Source of the DNA: SpSt-1165 sp964391725
Lineage (GTDB): Bacteria > Chloroflexota > Anaerolineae > Anaerolineales > Anaerolineaceae
Assembly (NCBI GenBank): GCA_964391725.1
Contig: CAYMNB010000006.1
Coordinates: 1-64,000, forward strand
DNA length: 64,000 bases
Direction: 5' to 3'
Part shown: positions 52,409-60,297 of the stretch, in pieces
How the letters are laid out: every line of letters begins with the position of its first letter
Numbering within the stretch: the first letter of the stretch is position 1
Translations under genes and position numbers: made by a program
The notes under the pieces: model-generated
Database searches by the model: none
Seen by the model: the letters and a program-made list of their open reading frames with translations, nothing else
Told to the model about the DNA's origin: nothing

Positions 52409-53540
52409 GAAGGCGGCCCAATCTATCAATCCTATCCGGTTGCTGCTAAAAGCCCTGGTTTTATTCATCATTATCAATATCCTTTGGGCGGCGTTTGAAC
52501 CGCAGCCGGGTTATTACTCCATCTATTCACACCTCGTAAGAGGCCGGCCCAGGTTTCCTTTCGGTGAAGTCCCGCAGCTTGCCTACAATTTCACCCTTGA
52601 TAATCTTCACGCCATGTTCGAATCCCATGAAATTGATATATTGCCAAACCCAAACCAGTACACGGTGCTCGTGTTGGGTGATTCCTCAGTCTGGGGCACC
52701 TTACTGTTGCCCGAAGAAACGTTGTCTGGTCAGTTAAATTCACTGGGGTTGACTGAAGCAGAAAGCAATTTGCCGATTCGTTTTTACAACCTGGGTTATC
52801 CGACATTATCATTGACAAAAGATTTGATCATCCTGGATGAGGCCTTAGACGAGTACGAACCAGACATGGTCATCTGGCTGGTCACTCTGGAATCCATGCT
52901 CTGGGAACATCAATTACGATCGCCCATCGTACAAGCAAACCCACATAAAATTGAGCATCTGACAAACCGGTACAACATCTCATTTTCCAAAGCCGCTAAT
53001 CAGGTAGAATTTCTGAATTTCTGGCAGCGTACGCTCATTGGCAGAAGACGGGAAATCGCCGATATCATCCGGCTGCAGCTATATGGCATTTTGTGGGATG
53101 CTACCGGCATCGATCAATACTACCCCGAAGAGTACACAGCTGCTGCCCGGGAACTTGACAATGATAAGACATATTATGAGTATAGAGAAGGCATGCTCAC
53201 AGGTGAAGACCTCGCTACGGAATTGCTTGTGGCTGGTAAAAATATGGATAGGCAAATCCCGTTTTTGATTGTGAATGAACCTGTTTTGATCAGCCAGGGA
53301 GAAAATAGCGATGTTCGCTATAATTTTTATTACCCCCGCTGGGCTTATGATCAATATCGTGTCATTATGTCCCAACAAGGTGATGCCAATCATTGGGACT
53401 ATATTGATGCCTGGGATTTGGTGTCTCAAGAAGAGTTCACCAACAGCGCCATTCACCTAACTCCCGACGGTACGAACCTGCTGGCAGAACACCTTGCTGA
53501 CTGCTTTGTGGAAAGAGGGATATGGATAACTATAGACTAA
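52401..53540 (+). CDS. SGNH-family acyltransferase (DltD/AlgJ-like)
   Basis: A 379-residue membrane-anchored protein. One N-terminal membrane segment (about 12-31) leads to an extracytoplasmic SGNH domain. Block I is VLVLGDSSVWG with the nucleophile Ser95; VIWLVTLESMLWEHQ is a later block, and IHLTPDGTNLL holds His352. The Asp normally three residues before that His is replaced by Ser, so the triad may use another acid. In the Dlt and alginate systems such proteins take the acyl group outside the cell and put it on the polymer. It overlaps the MBOAT gene by 8 bases and the next gene by 19. Confidence 0.85.
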   Translation: MDKKAAQSINPIRLLLKALVLFIIINILWAAFEPQPGYYSIYSHLVRGRPRFPFGEVPQLAYNFTLDNLHAMFESHEIDILPNPNQYTVLVLGDSSVWGTLLLPEETLSGQLNSLGLTEAESNLPIRFYNLGYPTLSLTKDLIILDEALDEYEPDMVIWLVTLESMLWEHQLRSPIVQANPHKIEHLTNRYNISFSKAANQVEFLNFWQRTLIGRRREIADIIRLQLYGILWDATGIDQYYPEEYTAAARELDNDKTYYEYREGMLTGEDLATELLVAGKNMDRQIPFLIVNEPVLISQGENSDVRYNFYYPRWAYDQYRVIMSQQGDANHWDYIDAWDLVSQEEFTNSAIHLTPDGTNLLAEHLADCFVERGIWITID

Positions 53541-54607
53541 GAGTGCATCCAGATATTGCTTTTGGTGCAATCCTCCTGTTGACATTTATGCTATCTGCCT
53601 GTTCCTTCGCTCAAACAGATAGAGCGGATGATACGTTGCCAGAGCCTTCTCTACCAACCGCAACAATAACTGCCGACTCAGTTTCAGAAACCGAAGGCAA
53701 ATCAAGCGCGGAAGAAGAATCAAGTCCAACGGTTACACCGATTCCAGTTACAACAAACATCGATTCTACTGATGAAAGGGGGGAGGAAGAAACACCCACT
53801 GACCAGGAAGAAGCGGCCTTGGATGCGACTGAGATGCCTGAGGATGAGGGAGAGACTTTACCTCAATTGTCTTATGATGATTTGCCGCCTTTCGCCCAAT
53901 GGCGAGACTGGCCTGTTCTGCCAATCGTTTCTGATACTGCCTGGCAAATTTACCGGCAAGGATTGCTGGCAGGAAGGAACCCGCAGGCGGTTTCGGTGTT
54001 TGGTGATTGCCAGAGTGTGCCCGAAGTATTTTGGGGCGAATTTGACGACATTAATTATGCGTGGGCGGATGAAGAACGCTATCTGATCCAAACTGTCGAC
54101 TGGTACCGGGGCTCATTTGATAGAGAGAGTGTCACAGCCAGTGATGGCACAACAGCCGCTGCAATTTTGTGGGAGCAATGGATACCGGCAGACAATGAAA
54201 CCTGTTTATACGGTGAAACCCCGTTATATTGCGAAGTCAGGATCAACAATCCTTCCATCGTATTTATAAGTGTTGGCACCCATTGGGAACTGCGTAATGA
54301 GAGATACCTGCGCAGAATGCTGGATCAACTAATCGAAATGGGTATCTTGCCAGTAATCGCCACCAAAGCCGACCAACGTGAAGGCAGCGAAAGTTGGGTC
54401 AATGAGCAGATGGTTGAAATTGCCCAGGAATACCAGGTCCCGGTTTGGAATTTCTGGGCAGCTATGCGGGATTTTGAAAATGGCGGCCTCATTGAGGGAG
54501 ATACCATGTTATTGACCGATGAAGCGTTGCAAGTCCGCAGGCTTTCCGGTTTGAAAGCATTGCATACAATCAGGTTACAATTAACTCGTTATCAAGAAAA
54601 CCATTAG
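53522..54607 (+). CDS. SGNH-related lipoprotein with GDCQS motif
   Basis: A 361-residue lipoprotein. The signal ends at a lipobox (LSAC, Cys27). A low-complexity acidic and Ser/Thr linker (about 33-118) precedes an SGNH-like domain. The block I position reads VFGDCQS, so Cys163 stands where GDS families have Ser. PSIVFISVGTHWELRNERYL and GILPVIATKADQ (typical of SGNH cores) and VPVWNFWAAM follow. It is paralogous to the N-terminal half of the next gene. The catalytic His block is not evident. It may be a second transferase, an esterase or a binding protein; the fold call is moderate. Confidence 0.75.
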   Translation: MDNYRLRVHPDIAFGAILLLTFMLSACSFAQTDRADDTLPEPSLPTATITADSVSETEGKSSAEEESSPTVTPIPVTTNIDSTDERGEEETPTDQEEAALDATEMPEDEGETLPQLSYDDLPPFAQWRDWPVLPIVSDTAWQIYRQGLLAGRNPQAVSVFGDCQSVPEVFWGEFDDINYAWADEERYLIQTVDWYRGSFDRESVTASDGTTAAAILWEQWIPADNETCLYGETPLYCEVRINNPSIVFISVGTHWELRNERYLRRMLDQLIEMGILPVIATKADQREGSESWVNEQMVEIAQEYQVPVWNFWAAMRDFENGGLIEGDTMLLTDEALQVRRLSGLKALHTIRLQLTRYQENH

Positions 54608-54610
54608 GCC

Positions 54611-56695
54611 ATGACCAAATCATTTAAGCAAACCACTTTAGCGTTTTTTTTATTTTTATTTGCTCTCTTTCTCATCTCATGCAGCCAACCGGCTGGCGTT
54701 GAAAATTCAGATACTTCGTCATTGATTACTCCAACCTCTCCATTGGAAATCATGGAGGACAACCCCTCTGATTCGATGGAAGGCTTAATTACTGAAAATG
54801 AAGAAGAGATCACCCTTGCGTTTGAAGATGAAGCGGTGGAAGCACCAGCTGCCACTCCAACCATTCGTCTGACCGCAACACCTGATATGCGCCCATTGCC
54901 TGAACAATGGCAGCAATGGCCGGTAATCCCGGAGATCTCTCACAATGCGATAGAAATTTACTGGAAAGGCATTGCCATGGGCAATGACCCCCAGCGATTT
55001 TCAAAAATTGGTGACTGCCAGAGCATCAGAGAAGTATTGTTAGGCATCTATGACCTGCCAAACCGCTACAGGCTAAGAGAAGGTGACGAGGATCTGCAAG
55101 AAATCATCGATCAATTCTCTGGCTCATTCAATCGCGATGGCATGGCTGTACAGGGGGGATTCAATGCAGCTACTGTGCTTTCACCGATTTGGGCTGACCC
55201 TAAATTATGCAAAGCGGGGGAAACCCCGATTGAATGTGAATTCCGGGTACACAACCCCAGCATTGTCATCATCTCGCTTGAAGTCTGGTGGCAGGGCCGC
55301 TCGCCTGAACGGTATGAACAATATATGCGTAAGATCATTGAAACAGCCATCTCTAAAGGCATCGTTCCTGTCCTTTCAACAAAAGCTGACAATGTGGAAG
55401 GAAACCACAATATCAATTACACCACCGCCAAACTGGCGTATGAATACGACATTCCTTTGTGGAATTTTTGGCTGGCTGCCCAAAGCCTTCCCTATCAGGG
55501 CATCGATCCTGATCGTGATGGATTCCACATTACCGTAGCTGCGTGGAATGAACGTTCCTATACTGCCCTGAAGACCCTGGCAGCAGTTTGGCAAGCCGCT
55601 CATTCTCGTCCAATAGTTGTGCAGCCTGGCGAAGAGGAAGCCGATACAGACGTAATGGATCCGGTTCTTTTCCCTTCAACCGGTGTGGCGGATTATGGGC
55701 TCTCGGGTCAATTATTCATCGAAACAACGATAACCAGGAATGGAAACCAATCCCTCAACGGTGTTTATGTGTTCGATTTTGATCAGGGAGTTTTTGAGCC
55801 TGTCCTCGAACCGGGTTTTGAAGTCCTCACATCTCACCCCGCACATGGCTTACTTGTCGGCAACGCCACAGAGCGTGGAATCTACAAATCGGGAACGTAT
55901 CTACCATTGACATCTGACACAAATTGGGTCAGTAATTCAGGAAGCCTTCAGATCATTTCGGAGAATTCGTTTGTTCAGGTGAAAGGTACATCGTCGTCAG
56001 TTGACATTTCTTTATTTGAATTTGACACGCTAGGCAATGTTTCTTTAGTCTTTGAGAACTCTCTTGATTATCCAATGACCACGATCGAAGGTCTCAATCA
56101 AACCACCATCTTGATAAAGCCAACAGAATGCAGCGATCAAGGTTGTGAATTCATATTGGTTGACCAATATCTGACTGACCAACCAATAATTACCTGGCTG
56201 GACATCGACCGCGCTGGCAATATCCACATGAATGAAGAAGGAACGCAGTTGGCATACTGGAAGGATGTGGATAACAGTGAGAGCTTGTTCATGAGAAAAA
56301 TGACACCTGACGGGTCAGAAGCCTTTATCGGTTTGTTTGGCAATGTGTTCCTTGACCAGGCATGGTCGCATGACGGTACCAAATTGGCTGCCCTCAAAAT
56401 GTGGCGAAGCGATTACTATGGTAAAGCCACCGAACTCCTGCATTTCATTGTGGATGTTGATTCATCTCTTGTGGATACTGTGCCTGAGATGGAAGGCCTC
56501 AATCCACAGATCGTCTGGTCGCCTGATGACCTAATTATTGCAACATCAGCCACTGTGCTTGAAGGTGGTAGTTCCGCCAAGATCATGATACGTCTTTATG
56601 ATATTGCCACACGACAGGTAGAATTTATTCAGGAAGCCAATGCCTTGCAAAGCGATGGATTCATTGCTATAACAAACATGGTGTGGCTTCCCTAA
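54611..56695 (+). CDS. SGNH-related lipoprotein fused to a propeller-like domain
   Basis: A 694-residue lipoprotein (lipobox LISC, Cys24). A short acidic linker leads to an SGNH-like domain paralogous to the previous protein, with IGDCQS (Cys136), NPSIVIISLEVWWQGRSPERY, VPVLSTKADNVEGN and IPLWNFWLAAQSL. After about residue 345 comes a separate domain with TolB/PD40-like features, such as AWSHDGTKLAAL and VWSPDDLIIATSA. The propeller may bind the polymer or peptidoglycan. It starts 3 bases after the preceding gene and is followed by the acyl carrier protein gene. Confidence 0.75.
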   Translation: MTKSFKQTTLAFFLFLFALFLISCSQPAGVENSDTSSLITPTSPLEIMEDNPSDSMEGLITENEEEITLAFEDEAVEAPAATPTIRLTATPDMRPLPEQWQQWPVIPEISHNAIEIYWKGIAMGNDPQRFSKIGDCQSIREVLLGIYDLPNRYRLREGDEDLQEIIDQFSGSFNRDGMAVQGGFNAATVLSPIWADPKLCKAGETPIECEFRVHNPSIVIISLEVWWQGRSPERYEQYMRKIIETAISKGIVPVLSTKADNVEGNHNINYTTAKLAYEYDIPLWNFWLAAQSLPYQGIDPDRDGFHITVAAWNERSYTALKTLAAVWQAAHSRPIVVQPGEEEADTDVMDPVLFPSTGVADYGLSGQLFIETTITRNGNQSLNGVYVFDFDQGVFEPVLEPGFEVLTSHPAHGLLVGNATERGIYKSGTYLPLTSDTNWVSNSGSLQIISENSFVQVKGTSSSVDISLFEFDTLGNVSLVFENSLDYPMTTIEGLNQTTILIKPTECSDQGCEFILVDQYLTDQPIITWLDIDRAGNIHMNEEGTQLAYWKDVDNSESLFMRKMTPDGSEAFIGLFGNVFLDQAWSHDGTKLAALKMWRSDYYGKATELLHFIVDVDSSLVDTVPEMEGLNPQIVWSPDDLIIATSATVLEGGSSAKIMIRLYDIATRQVEFIQEANALQSDGFIAITNMVWLP

Positions 56696-56712
56696 AAAAT
56701 CAAGGAGGAATT

Positions 56713-56952
56713 ATGTCTATTGCAGCCGAACTTAGCAGCAAAATAGCTTCACAGTTACTGAAACAACCAGATCGCCAGATTGACCCCAACGAATCATTAA
56801 TCAAGAGCGGGTTGATTGATTCCTTTAAATTGGTGGATCTCTCAATCCTTGTGGAAGACGAGTACGGTATATTGTTGGATGATTTTGAATTGAATGCCGA
56901 CACTTTTGACACGATCACTGAATTGGCAGAAATTATTCAGTCAAGAACGTGA
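56713..56952 (+). CDS. Acyl carrier protein (DltC-like position)
   Basis: A 79-residue carrier protein. The phosphopantetheine Ser is Ser37 in SGLIDSFKLVDLSILVED (the usual DSL motif reads DSF). The helix pattern and acidic helix II are typical. In dlt operons DltC carries D-alanine to DltB; here it is encoded beside an MBOAT and an SGNH transferase, so it should carry the acyl donor. No adenylation enzyme or phosphopantetheinyl transferase is in the window. The ATG at 56713 has AAGGAGG upstream; the longer frame from 56683 is not needed. Its stop overlaps the kinase start (GTGA). Confidence 0.92.
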   Translation: MSIAAELSSKIASQLLKQPDRQIDPNESLIKSGLIDSFKLVDLSILVEDEYGILLDDFELNADTFDTITELAEIIQSRT

Positions 56953-58169
56953 AATCATTGTTTCGTATTACCAATAAACCTGGCAAAAATTCTGCCTTGT
57001 TGCTTGGCAACGGGGCAGATATTGCTTTTCTATTGGTCGTTTTATCTGCATTTTTCTCCATTTTCAGCACATTAGAGGAGATATCATTCTTTCGATTGAT
57101 CTCAATTAATGTCCTGGGTGTGGCCTATTTATTAATCGGTATTTATGGTTTCAGTTATGTCCAGAAGAGACATCTCATTTTGACAGATGGGCTTTATTTC
57201 TTTATTCAAATTTCCATAGCGGTTCTGGTACTGGTATTGGGTAATGACAAGAACAGCAACCTGACCATAAATTCATTGTTGTTGTTGCCTTTGGTGGTTC
57301 AAAGTGTCATTATCCTAAGCCGTTCCTGGATGCTTTTTTATAACATAGTCATCATCACCGTCTATGCTGTCATCCTTTTACGTCTGGGAGAGGGTATGGT
57401 ATTGCTGGCTGCGAATTTTCCGATCTTTTTCACAGGACAAATTTTCATCGTGTTTTTCACCCAAATGGCTGTGACCGAAGCAAGGTCTCGTGAAAAGATT
57501 GAGCGGTTGGTCAATGAGTTGGAAGAAGCTAACGATCATCTGCGTGATTATGCCTTCAAGGTGGAAGAACTGGCAATCACACAGGAAAGAAACCGTTTGG
57601 CGCGTGAAATTCACGATGGGCTCGGTCATTACCTGACATCCATCAATATGCAACTTCAAGCCGCCCAGGCAATTATGGATACGGACCCACAAAAAGCACA
57701 AGCAGGTTTGACGACAGCACGAGAACTCACCAAGAATGCTCTGGCAGATGTGCGGCAGAGTGTCTCCACATTACGTCTTCCCATGGCATCGAATAAGTAT
57801 TTATCAGAATTGATTCAACAACACCTTGACTCTGTTGCCCATGGTGAAGTGTTGATCCATTTTATACCCGAAGGGGAAGAATTTCAGCTGGATCCAAAGA
57901 TCAACTGGACACTATTGCGTGCTACCCAGGAAGGGGTTAATAATGCATTGAAGCATGCCCAATGCGAGAATATCCACATAACTCTTTCGTTTAATTTTGA
58001 CAAAGTCGAATTGGTTATACAGGATGATGGCATTGGGACAACAAATTATCAGGGGGGGTACGGCCTGGTGGGATTGCAGGAAAGGGTTCATCTGTTGAAT
58101 GGAAGCCTTGATATCCAGAGTGACAAACAAGAAGGTATGCGATTAAAGATAGGAGTACCGATAGAATGA
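56949..58169 (+). CDS. Sensor histidine kinase (NarX/LiaS type)
   Basis: A 406-residue kinase. Five or six membrane helices (residues 15-175) without a large external domain are followed by a coiled coil (about 175-215), a HisKA_3 dimerisation domain (ERNRLAREIHDGLGHYL, phospho-acceptor His222), and an HATPase domain (GVNNALKHAQ, then DDGIGTTNYQGGYGLVGLQERV). The buried sensor suggests detection of membrane stress, as in LiaS/VraS relatives. The GTG start overlaps the carrier protein stop, and its own stop overlaps the response regulator (ATGA). Confidence 0.93.
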   Translation: MKSLFRITNKPGKNSALLLGNGADIAFLLVVLSAFFSIFSTLEEISFFRLISINVLGVAYLLIGIYGFSYVQKRHLILTDGLYFFIQISIAVLVLVLGNDKNSNLTINSLLLLPLVVQSVIILSRSWMLFYNIVIITVYAVILLRLGEGMVLLAANFPIFFTGQIFIVFFTQMAVTEARSREKIERLVNELEEANDHLRDYAFKVEELAITQERNRLAREIHDGLGHYLTSINMQLQAAQAIMDTDPQKAQAGLTTARELTKNALADVRQSVSTLRLPMASNKYLSELIQQHLDSVAHGEVLIHFIPEGEEFQLDPKINWTLLRATQEGVNNALKHAQCENIHITLSFNFDKVELVIQDDGIGTTNYQGGYGLVGLQERVHLLNGSLDIQSDKQEGMRLKIGVPIE

Positions 58170-58831
58170 AAAAGACCATAAAAGTGCTGATCGCGGATGA
58201 CCAAAGCCTGTTTCGTGAAGGATTGAAAACACTGCTACAAACCAATCCTGATTTTGAAGTGTGTGAAGAGGCTGAAAACGGTGAAGAGGCGGTAAAAAAA
58301 GCTATCCTTGTCCAACCTGATGTGATTCTGATGGACATCCGTATGCCGCTGTTGAACGGGATAGATGCCACTCGCCGCTTGCGTGCGTCACTGCGTGACG
58401 AAACAGTAGGAAGGATAATTATTCTGACCACTTTCGACAATGATGATGATGTGTTTGAAGCATTAAGAGCGGGCGCTATAGGATATCTTCTTAAGGATGT
58501 AGCTTCTGAAGTCTTGTTTGGTGCCATCCATACAGCAGCCCGCGGGGAGAGCTTTCTACAGCCAGCTATCGCGTCTAAAGTACTGGCTGAATTTTCCCGC
58601 TTGCCTCGGCCTGCTTCAGGGTTATCCGAAGAACTGATTGTCCCATTATCGAGACGAGAAAAAGAAATACTGCAGCTAATGGCGACAGGTGCATCCAACA
58701 AAGAGATTGCCAGCACTTTGATGATCGCAGAAGGAACGGTTAAAAATCACGTCAGCTCTGTACTGACCAAGCTGGACGCAAGAGATCGCATGCAAGCGGT
58801 AATCATCGCTCAACGGATGAGGATTATTTGA
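58166..58831 (+). CDS. NarL/LuxR-type response regulator
   Basis: A 221-residue partner of the kinase. The receiver domain has VLIADDQSLFREGLK, phospho-acceptor Asp in VILMDIRMPLLNG, and YLLKDVASE; the LuxR helix-turn-helix is LSRREKEILQLMATGASNKEIASTLMIAEGTVKNH. It is the last gene of the acylation operon. Autoregulation of that operon is likely by analogy but no operator is proven. No clear terminator follows. Confidence 0.94.
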   Translation: MKKTIKVLIADDQSLFREGLKTLLQTNPDFEVCEEAENGEEAVKKAILVQPDVILMDIRMPLLNGIDATRRLRASLRDETVGRIIILTTFDNDDDVFEALRAGAIGYLLKDVASEVLFGAIHTAARGESFLQPAIASKVLAEFSRLPRPASGLSEELIVPLSRREKEILQLMATGASNKEIASTLMIAEGTVKNHVSSVLTKLDARDRMQAVIIAQRMRII

Positions 58832-58942
58832 GCAAATTAGTCCCCAAAATCAGGAAATCTATTACTTGAGACACTATATTCCACGGAATTCCTGTTGTAC
58901 CATGATTGCGATTTGTTTACAAAAACCCAATGCTGAAATGAG

Positions 58943-59764
58943 ATGAAAACGTTTACTAACCGGCAATTGATCGGGGGCAGCCTTGTTATCCTGGGGGCTT
59001 CTATCCTTTTTGCGAATTTATTTGATGCAGCCTGGCTTATAGCTGCCAGTGTTTCTGTCATTGCGGCCATCACTATCTGGTATGGGGTAAGAGATGGCAG
59101 GCTTGCTGAATACTTGCTTGCATTGGCACTGTTAATCATCGCTTATTTGATTGGTATTTTCGGGAAATTTAACACCTTATCTTTGGAATTATTAGGAATG
59201 GCATTCTTTGGGTCAGGCTTGATTCTGTTGGTGGGTTTGGCTGGCTCAAAGTTTTCTACATCATTTCACATACCCTGGTTATCAATCCCAGCGGGATTAT
59301 TTATTGGATTGGGAGCCAGTTTCCTGTTTACATCATTAAAATTTTTAGATTTTGTTTTCTCAATTGGACTGAGCCTTGGGATTGCATTATTACTATGGTC
59401 GCTACTTAGCAAAAGTTATGGTCTGATGATTGCAGGTGCGATAGTATCTTCGCACTCTGTTAGCGTGGCTGCCAGCTGGCAATACATAGACCAAAGCAGT
59501 GACGCATTGGTGCGTGTAGGTATCATGTTGTTGTTGTTTGCGCTGGGTTGGGCATTGATCAGCTTGTTGTCGGGGTATTTTTATGACCGTACCGCCTGGT
59601 GGCCATTAATTCCTGCTGGCGTACTTAGCGTGACAGGTTGGGGGTTGTTCATTGGCGGAAGCCCATCATCCTCAAAAATACTGCTTGGTAACACCGGCTC
59701 TTTTGCGTTGATAATTCTTGGGTTATATGTGCTCTTGTTGAAAAGCGGATTGAACAAGAATTAA
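58943..59764 (+). CDS. Polytopic membrane protein of unknown function
   Basis: A 273-residue protein that is almost entirely hydrophobic, with about nine membrane segments and short loops. I recognise no family motif; the helix density resembles LiaF/DUF5668-type or DUF2157-like envelope-stress proteins, which would fit the upstream two-component system. It starts 111 bases after the regulator; that gap holds no gene or clear terminator. It overlaps the convergent cupin by 4 bases. Confidence 0.7.
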   Translation: MKTFTNRQLIGGSLVILGASILFANLFDAAWLIAASVSVIAAITIWYGVRDGRLAEYLLALALLIIAYLIGIFGKFNTLSLELLGMAFFGSGLILLVGLAGSKFSTSFHIPWLSIPAGLFIGLGASFLFTSLKFLDFVFSIGLSLGIALLLWSLLSKSYGLMIAGAIVSSHSVSVAASWQYIDQSSDALVRVGIMLLLFALGWALISLLSGYFYDRTAWWPLIPAGVLSVTGWGLFIGGSPSSSKILLGNTGSFALIILGLYVLLLKSGLNKN

Positions 59765-60297
59765 CTTTTCTGCCGGGTCAACTTTGTAATAACCTCTGCA
59801 TGGTGGGGGAACAACTGTAGCAATTGATCTCTCTGCCCCAGTTCAAAATCTTTATCAATATAACCGGGGGCCATCGTAGTTCCCAGAAGGGCATAATCAA
59901 AAGTCGGGTCAGGTTTTTGCTTCACCTGGCTGGCCTGCCAGCAAAATGCTGGAACACAAATCTGCGGGCGTTGGCCAGCAACAATGTCATCACCAAGCGT
60001 GACAACCTCCAAATCCCCTTCGGGGTCAATTAGGTAGATATCCACAGGGAGGCCAATATAATGATGATAGATTTCATCCGAGGGCAAACGATGGAATGCA
60101 GAGAATGAATCTGCTTCCGTTGTCAGCAGGTAGTAGATGGCAGAGTACAGTGGATGATCTTGCTCTTTGCTCCCTATACTTTTGACTTTTATCACCTGCG
60201 AGGAGAGGTGGTTAAGGGCAAAAAAACCTCCTTCGGGTTGTAGTGGGATTAAGCCCAAATGCTCCATCACAGAAGACGGCGATAGGGTTTCGGTCAC
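59761..60297 (-). CDS. DUF985 cupin protein
   Basis: A 178-residue cupin of the DUF985 family. Signatures are LGLIPLQPEGGFF at the N-terminus, SAIYYLLTTEADSFSAFHRLPSDEIYHHYIG (metal-site region) and PAFCWQAS. The reaction is unknown for the family. The GTG start overlaps the gyrA stop as GTGA, so it is probably read through from the gyrase operon. Confidence 0.9.
   Translation of the reverse strand: MTETLSPSSVMEHLGLIPLQPEGGFFALNHLSSQVIKVKSIGSKEQDHPLYSAIYYLLTTEADSFSAFHRLPSDEIYHHYIGLPVDIYLIDPEGDLEVVTLGDDIVAGQRPQICVPAFCWQASQVKQKPDPTFDYALLGTTMAPGYIDKDFELGQRDQLLQLFPHHAEVITKLTRQKS

Noticed and set aside
58832..58942. Terminator or small gene after the response regulator
   Set aside because: No stem with a U-tract and no start codon with RBS other than that of the next gene was found.
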